From GCA-2733415 sp965178655 (GTDB lineage: Bacteria > Bacteroidota > Bacteroidia > Flavobacteriales > Flavobacteriaceae): DNA of 64,000 nucleotides. The DNA lies in NCBI GenBank assembly GCA_965178655.1, contig OZ238266.1, forward strand, positions 1,178,001 through 1,242,000, in the 5' to 3' direction. Position numbers and translations under genes: made by a program. Below, piece after piece: positions 62,491 through 64,000 of the stretch. A model generated the notes under the pieces. The model saw only the letters and a program-made list of their open reading frames with translations. It was not told where the DNA came from and searched no databases. Positions within the stretch are counted from its first letter, which is position 1. Every line of letters starts with the position of its first letter.

Positions 62491-63498
62491 TTAAATTGTT
62501 TCTTTAGTGTTGTAGGCCCATTTTAAATAAATAGATCCCCATGTAAATCCTCCTCCAAAAGAAGCAAATACAATATTATCTCCTTTTTTAAGCTTGCTTT
62601 CAAAGTCGCTTAATAGTAGTGGTAGTGTTGCTGAAGTTGTGTTTCCGTAACGTTGAATGTTCATTAGTACTTTTTCATCGTCTAATCCCATTCGTTTTGA
62701 TGTTGCATCAATGATACGTTTGTTTGCTTGGTGTGCAACCAACCAATTTACATCATCATGAGTAAGGTTGTTTCGTTGCATTATTTTTTCGCCAACATCT
62801 GCCATGTTAAAAACGGCATGTTTAAAGACTGTTTGTCCTTCTTGGTGAACAAAATGTTGTTTGTTTTTTACGGTTTCTTCTGAGGCTGGAAGTATTGCGC
62901 CTCCTGCTTCTATTTTTAAGAATTCTCTTCCTTCTCCGTTACTTCTCATGTATTGATCTACTAAACCAAATCCTTCTGTGTTTGGTTCAAATAAAACTGC
63001 TCCACCTCCATCTCCAAAGATGATAGATGTTGCGCGGTCTTCATAGTCAATAATAGACGACATTTTATCTGCGCCTATAAGTAGTACTTTTTTATAGCGT
63101 CCAGATTCTATATATGCGCTTGCTGTTGCAATACCATATAAAAAACTAGAGCAGGCAGCGCATAAATCGTATGCAAATGCATTTACTGCGCCAATTTGCG
63201 TAGCAACGTATACTCCTGTAGAGGCTACGGGCATATCTGGTGTTGCAGTCGCTAAAATTACGGCGTCAATTTCGGTAGGGTCAAGATTTGTTTTTTTAAT
63301 TAAATCTTGCGCTGCTTTTATGGCAAGGTATGAGGTGCCTTGTCCTTCTTCTTTTAATATCCTTCGCTCTTTAATACCTGTACGAGTGGTAATCCATTCG
63401 TCATTTGTATCAACCATTGTTTCCAATATTTGGTTGGTTAGCACATATTCTGGCACGTATGCGCCAACTGCGGTAATTGCTGCGGTAATTTTATTCAT
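62491..63498 (-). CDS. fabH: Beta-ketoacyl-ACP synthase III
   Basis: Starts fatty acid synthesis by condensing acetyl-CoA with malonyl-ACP. The nucleophile is in DLCAACSSFLYGIA, the catalytic His in WLVAHQANKRIIDA, and the Asn in QRYGNTTSATLPLLL. Length is 335 aa. It leads the fabH-accB-accC operon, which normally also contains rpmF upstream; here a strong terminator palindrome lies between. Confidence 0.97.
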   Translation of the reverse strand: MNKITAAITAVGAYVPEYVLTNQILETMVDTNDEWITTRTGIKERRILKEEGQGTSYLAIKAAQDLIKKTNLDPTEIDAVILATATPDMPVASTGVYVATQIGAVNAFAYDLCAACSSFLYGIATASAYIESGRYKKVLLIGADKMSSIIDYEDRATSIIFGDGGGAVLFEPNTEGFGLVDQYMRSNGEGREFLKIEAGGAILPASEETVKNKQHFVHQEGQTVFKHAVFNMADVGEKIMQRNNLTHDDVNWLVAHQANKRIIDATSKRMGLDDEKVLMNIQRYGNTTSATLPLLLSDFESKLKKGDNIVFASFGGGFTWGSIYLKWAYNTKETI

Positions 63499-63640
63499 TT
63501 TTTAGTTTTTATAAAAAAACAGTTAAAAACATATTATTTTCAGCTGTTTTGTTCAAAAAAGTAATGCAAAATAACCTCTTTTTAAGAGATATGAAAGTTT
63601 TTTACAAGTTCTTTTAATTTCCTTATTAAAAGAATGGTGT

Positions 63641-63692
63641 TATATATCATAAAAAAACGCTCTCATATGAGAGCGTTTTTTTATGATATATA
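63641..63692. terminator. Perfect 52-bp palindrome with terminator
   Basis: The arms are each 26 bases with the centre at 63666/63667. The core CGCTCTCA-TATGAGAGCG is flanked by seven A's and seven T's and then by TATATATCAT/ATGATATATA. The GC core with A/T runs is a terminator for rpmF (ends 63704); the outer arms make it a potential cruciform. Confidence 0.9.
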
Positions 63693-63703
63693 GGGGTACC
63701 TAT

Positions 63704-63904
63704 TTAGTCTTCTACTTCTTCAACAGAATTGTCAATTACTACTTGACCTCTGTGGTATAATTTTCCTTCAAACCAGTGTGCTCTATGATATAAGTGTGCT
63801 TCACCTGTTGTTGGACATGTTGCTATTTGAGGTACAGTTGCCTTATAGTGAGTTCTTCTTTTATCTCTTCTTGTTTTTGAGATTTTTCTCTTAGGATGTG
63901 CCAT
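63704..63904 (-). CDS. rpmF: 50S ribosomal protein L32
   Basis: Ribosomal protein of 66 aa, opening MAHPKRKISKTRRDKRRTHYKA and containing ATCPTTGEAHLYHRAHW. The usual zinc ribbon with four Cys is reduced to one Cys, indicating a zinc-independent form. The DUF177/YceD gene ends just upstream of its start, as is usual in bacteria. Confidence 0.97.
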   Translation of the reverse strand: MAHPKRKISKTRRDKRRTHYKATVPQIATCPTTGEAHLYHRAHWFEGKLYHRGQVVIDNSVEEVED

Positions 63905-63912
63905 TTTTTAAT

Positions 63913-64000
63913 TTATTTATCTGTTAATAGGTTCTTTAATTTATTCCAGCGAGGATCTGTTTCTTCTTCTTTCTCCTCGGTATTCTCTTGTAAACTATAT
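63913..64000 (-). CDS. Partial DUF177/YceD protein, C-terminus only
   Basis: The last 28 residues of a protein that starts beyond the right edge, ending at stop TTA/TAA 63913-63915. The visible residues are acidic, then DPRWNKLKNLLTDK, the C-terminal motif of YceD/DUF177 proteins involved in 23S rRNA maturation. The 8-base gap to rpmF fits the conserved yceD-rpmF pair. Confidence 0.8.
   Translation of the reverse strand, partial: YSLQENTEEKEEETDPRWNKLKNLLTDK

Noticed and set aside
1..64000. CRISPR arrays or prophage
   Set aside because: No regularly spaced direct repeats, integrases, portal, terminase or capsid genes are seen.

Overview
The window is chromosomal DNA of a low-GC member of the Flavobacteriaceae (Bacteroidota). 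The evidence is the flavobacterial set of families (DUF3078, DUF2480, DUF4292, DUF5689, HU-CCDC81/SPOR, CarboxypepD_reg-type TonB receptors, the Bacteroidota-type homogentisate dioxygenase), the absence of purine-rich Shine-Dalgarno sites, and many promoters of the Bacteroidota type (-33 TTG, -7 TAnnTTTG). Genus cannot be assigned from sequence alone. I see no phage, no complete insertion sequence and no CRISPR array.

Layout. 1-1.5 kb: the 5' part of an unrecognised protein that runs off the left edge, a gene-poor stretch with short degenerate repeats, and two tRNA-Asn genes. 1.5-3.7 kb: rseP and, divergently, an SCO1/SenC copper chaperone. 3.7-8.3 kb: a DtxR/MntR-type repressor followed by a manganese/iron/zinc ABC transporter whose two permeases both carry C-terminal winged-helix-like tails. 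A divergent TonB receptor (8.4-10.7 kb) shares a palindromic operator with it. 11.2-18.8 kb: a complete SUF iron-sulfur operon (sufA-B-C-D-S-E-T) followed by DUF2480 and DUF3078. 19.6-24.0 kb: a four-lipoprotein operon with an MbnP-like protein and its MbnH/MauG-like di-heme partner plus two propeller-type proteins; I consider this the most interesting system here. 24.2-35.4 kb: housekeeping and envelope genes (thiL, HD phosphohydrolase, bacilliredoxin, DjlA-like, flippase, dut, sugar nucleotidyltransferase, DUF4292, EnvC-like factor, thioesterase, HU-CCDC81/SPOR, dprA).

35.4-40.8 kb: a TonB receptor plus DUF5689 lipoprotein, divergent from a secreted endonuclease/exonuclease/phosphatase-family enzyme, possibly a nucleic-acid or phosphate scavenging locus. 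40.9-45.0 kb: a small membrane protein, pgi, an M23 endopeptidase and DUF3108. 45.1-45.25 kb: a structured intergenic region that may encode a small RNA. 45.3-50.7 kb: an aromatic amino acid catabolic operon (hmgA-hppD-haaO-kmo-kynA) with no kynureninase gene and a perfect 28-bp palindrome before its last two genes. 50.7-64 kb: core genes (patatin/BamA-like esterase, uvrC, rsmI, tdk, alr, asd, Gre-like factor, FAD oxidoreductase, accC-accB-fabH, rpmF and the 3' end of a DUF177/YceD gene). A perfect 52-bp palindrome containing a terminator separates rpmF from fabH.

Together the left half is dominated by metal handling: Mn/Fe import with its regulator, Fe-S assembly, and likely copper proteins (SCO, MbnP/MbnH). 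The right half is dominated by envelope, aromatic catabolism and fatty acid initiation genes.
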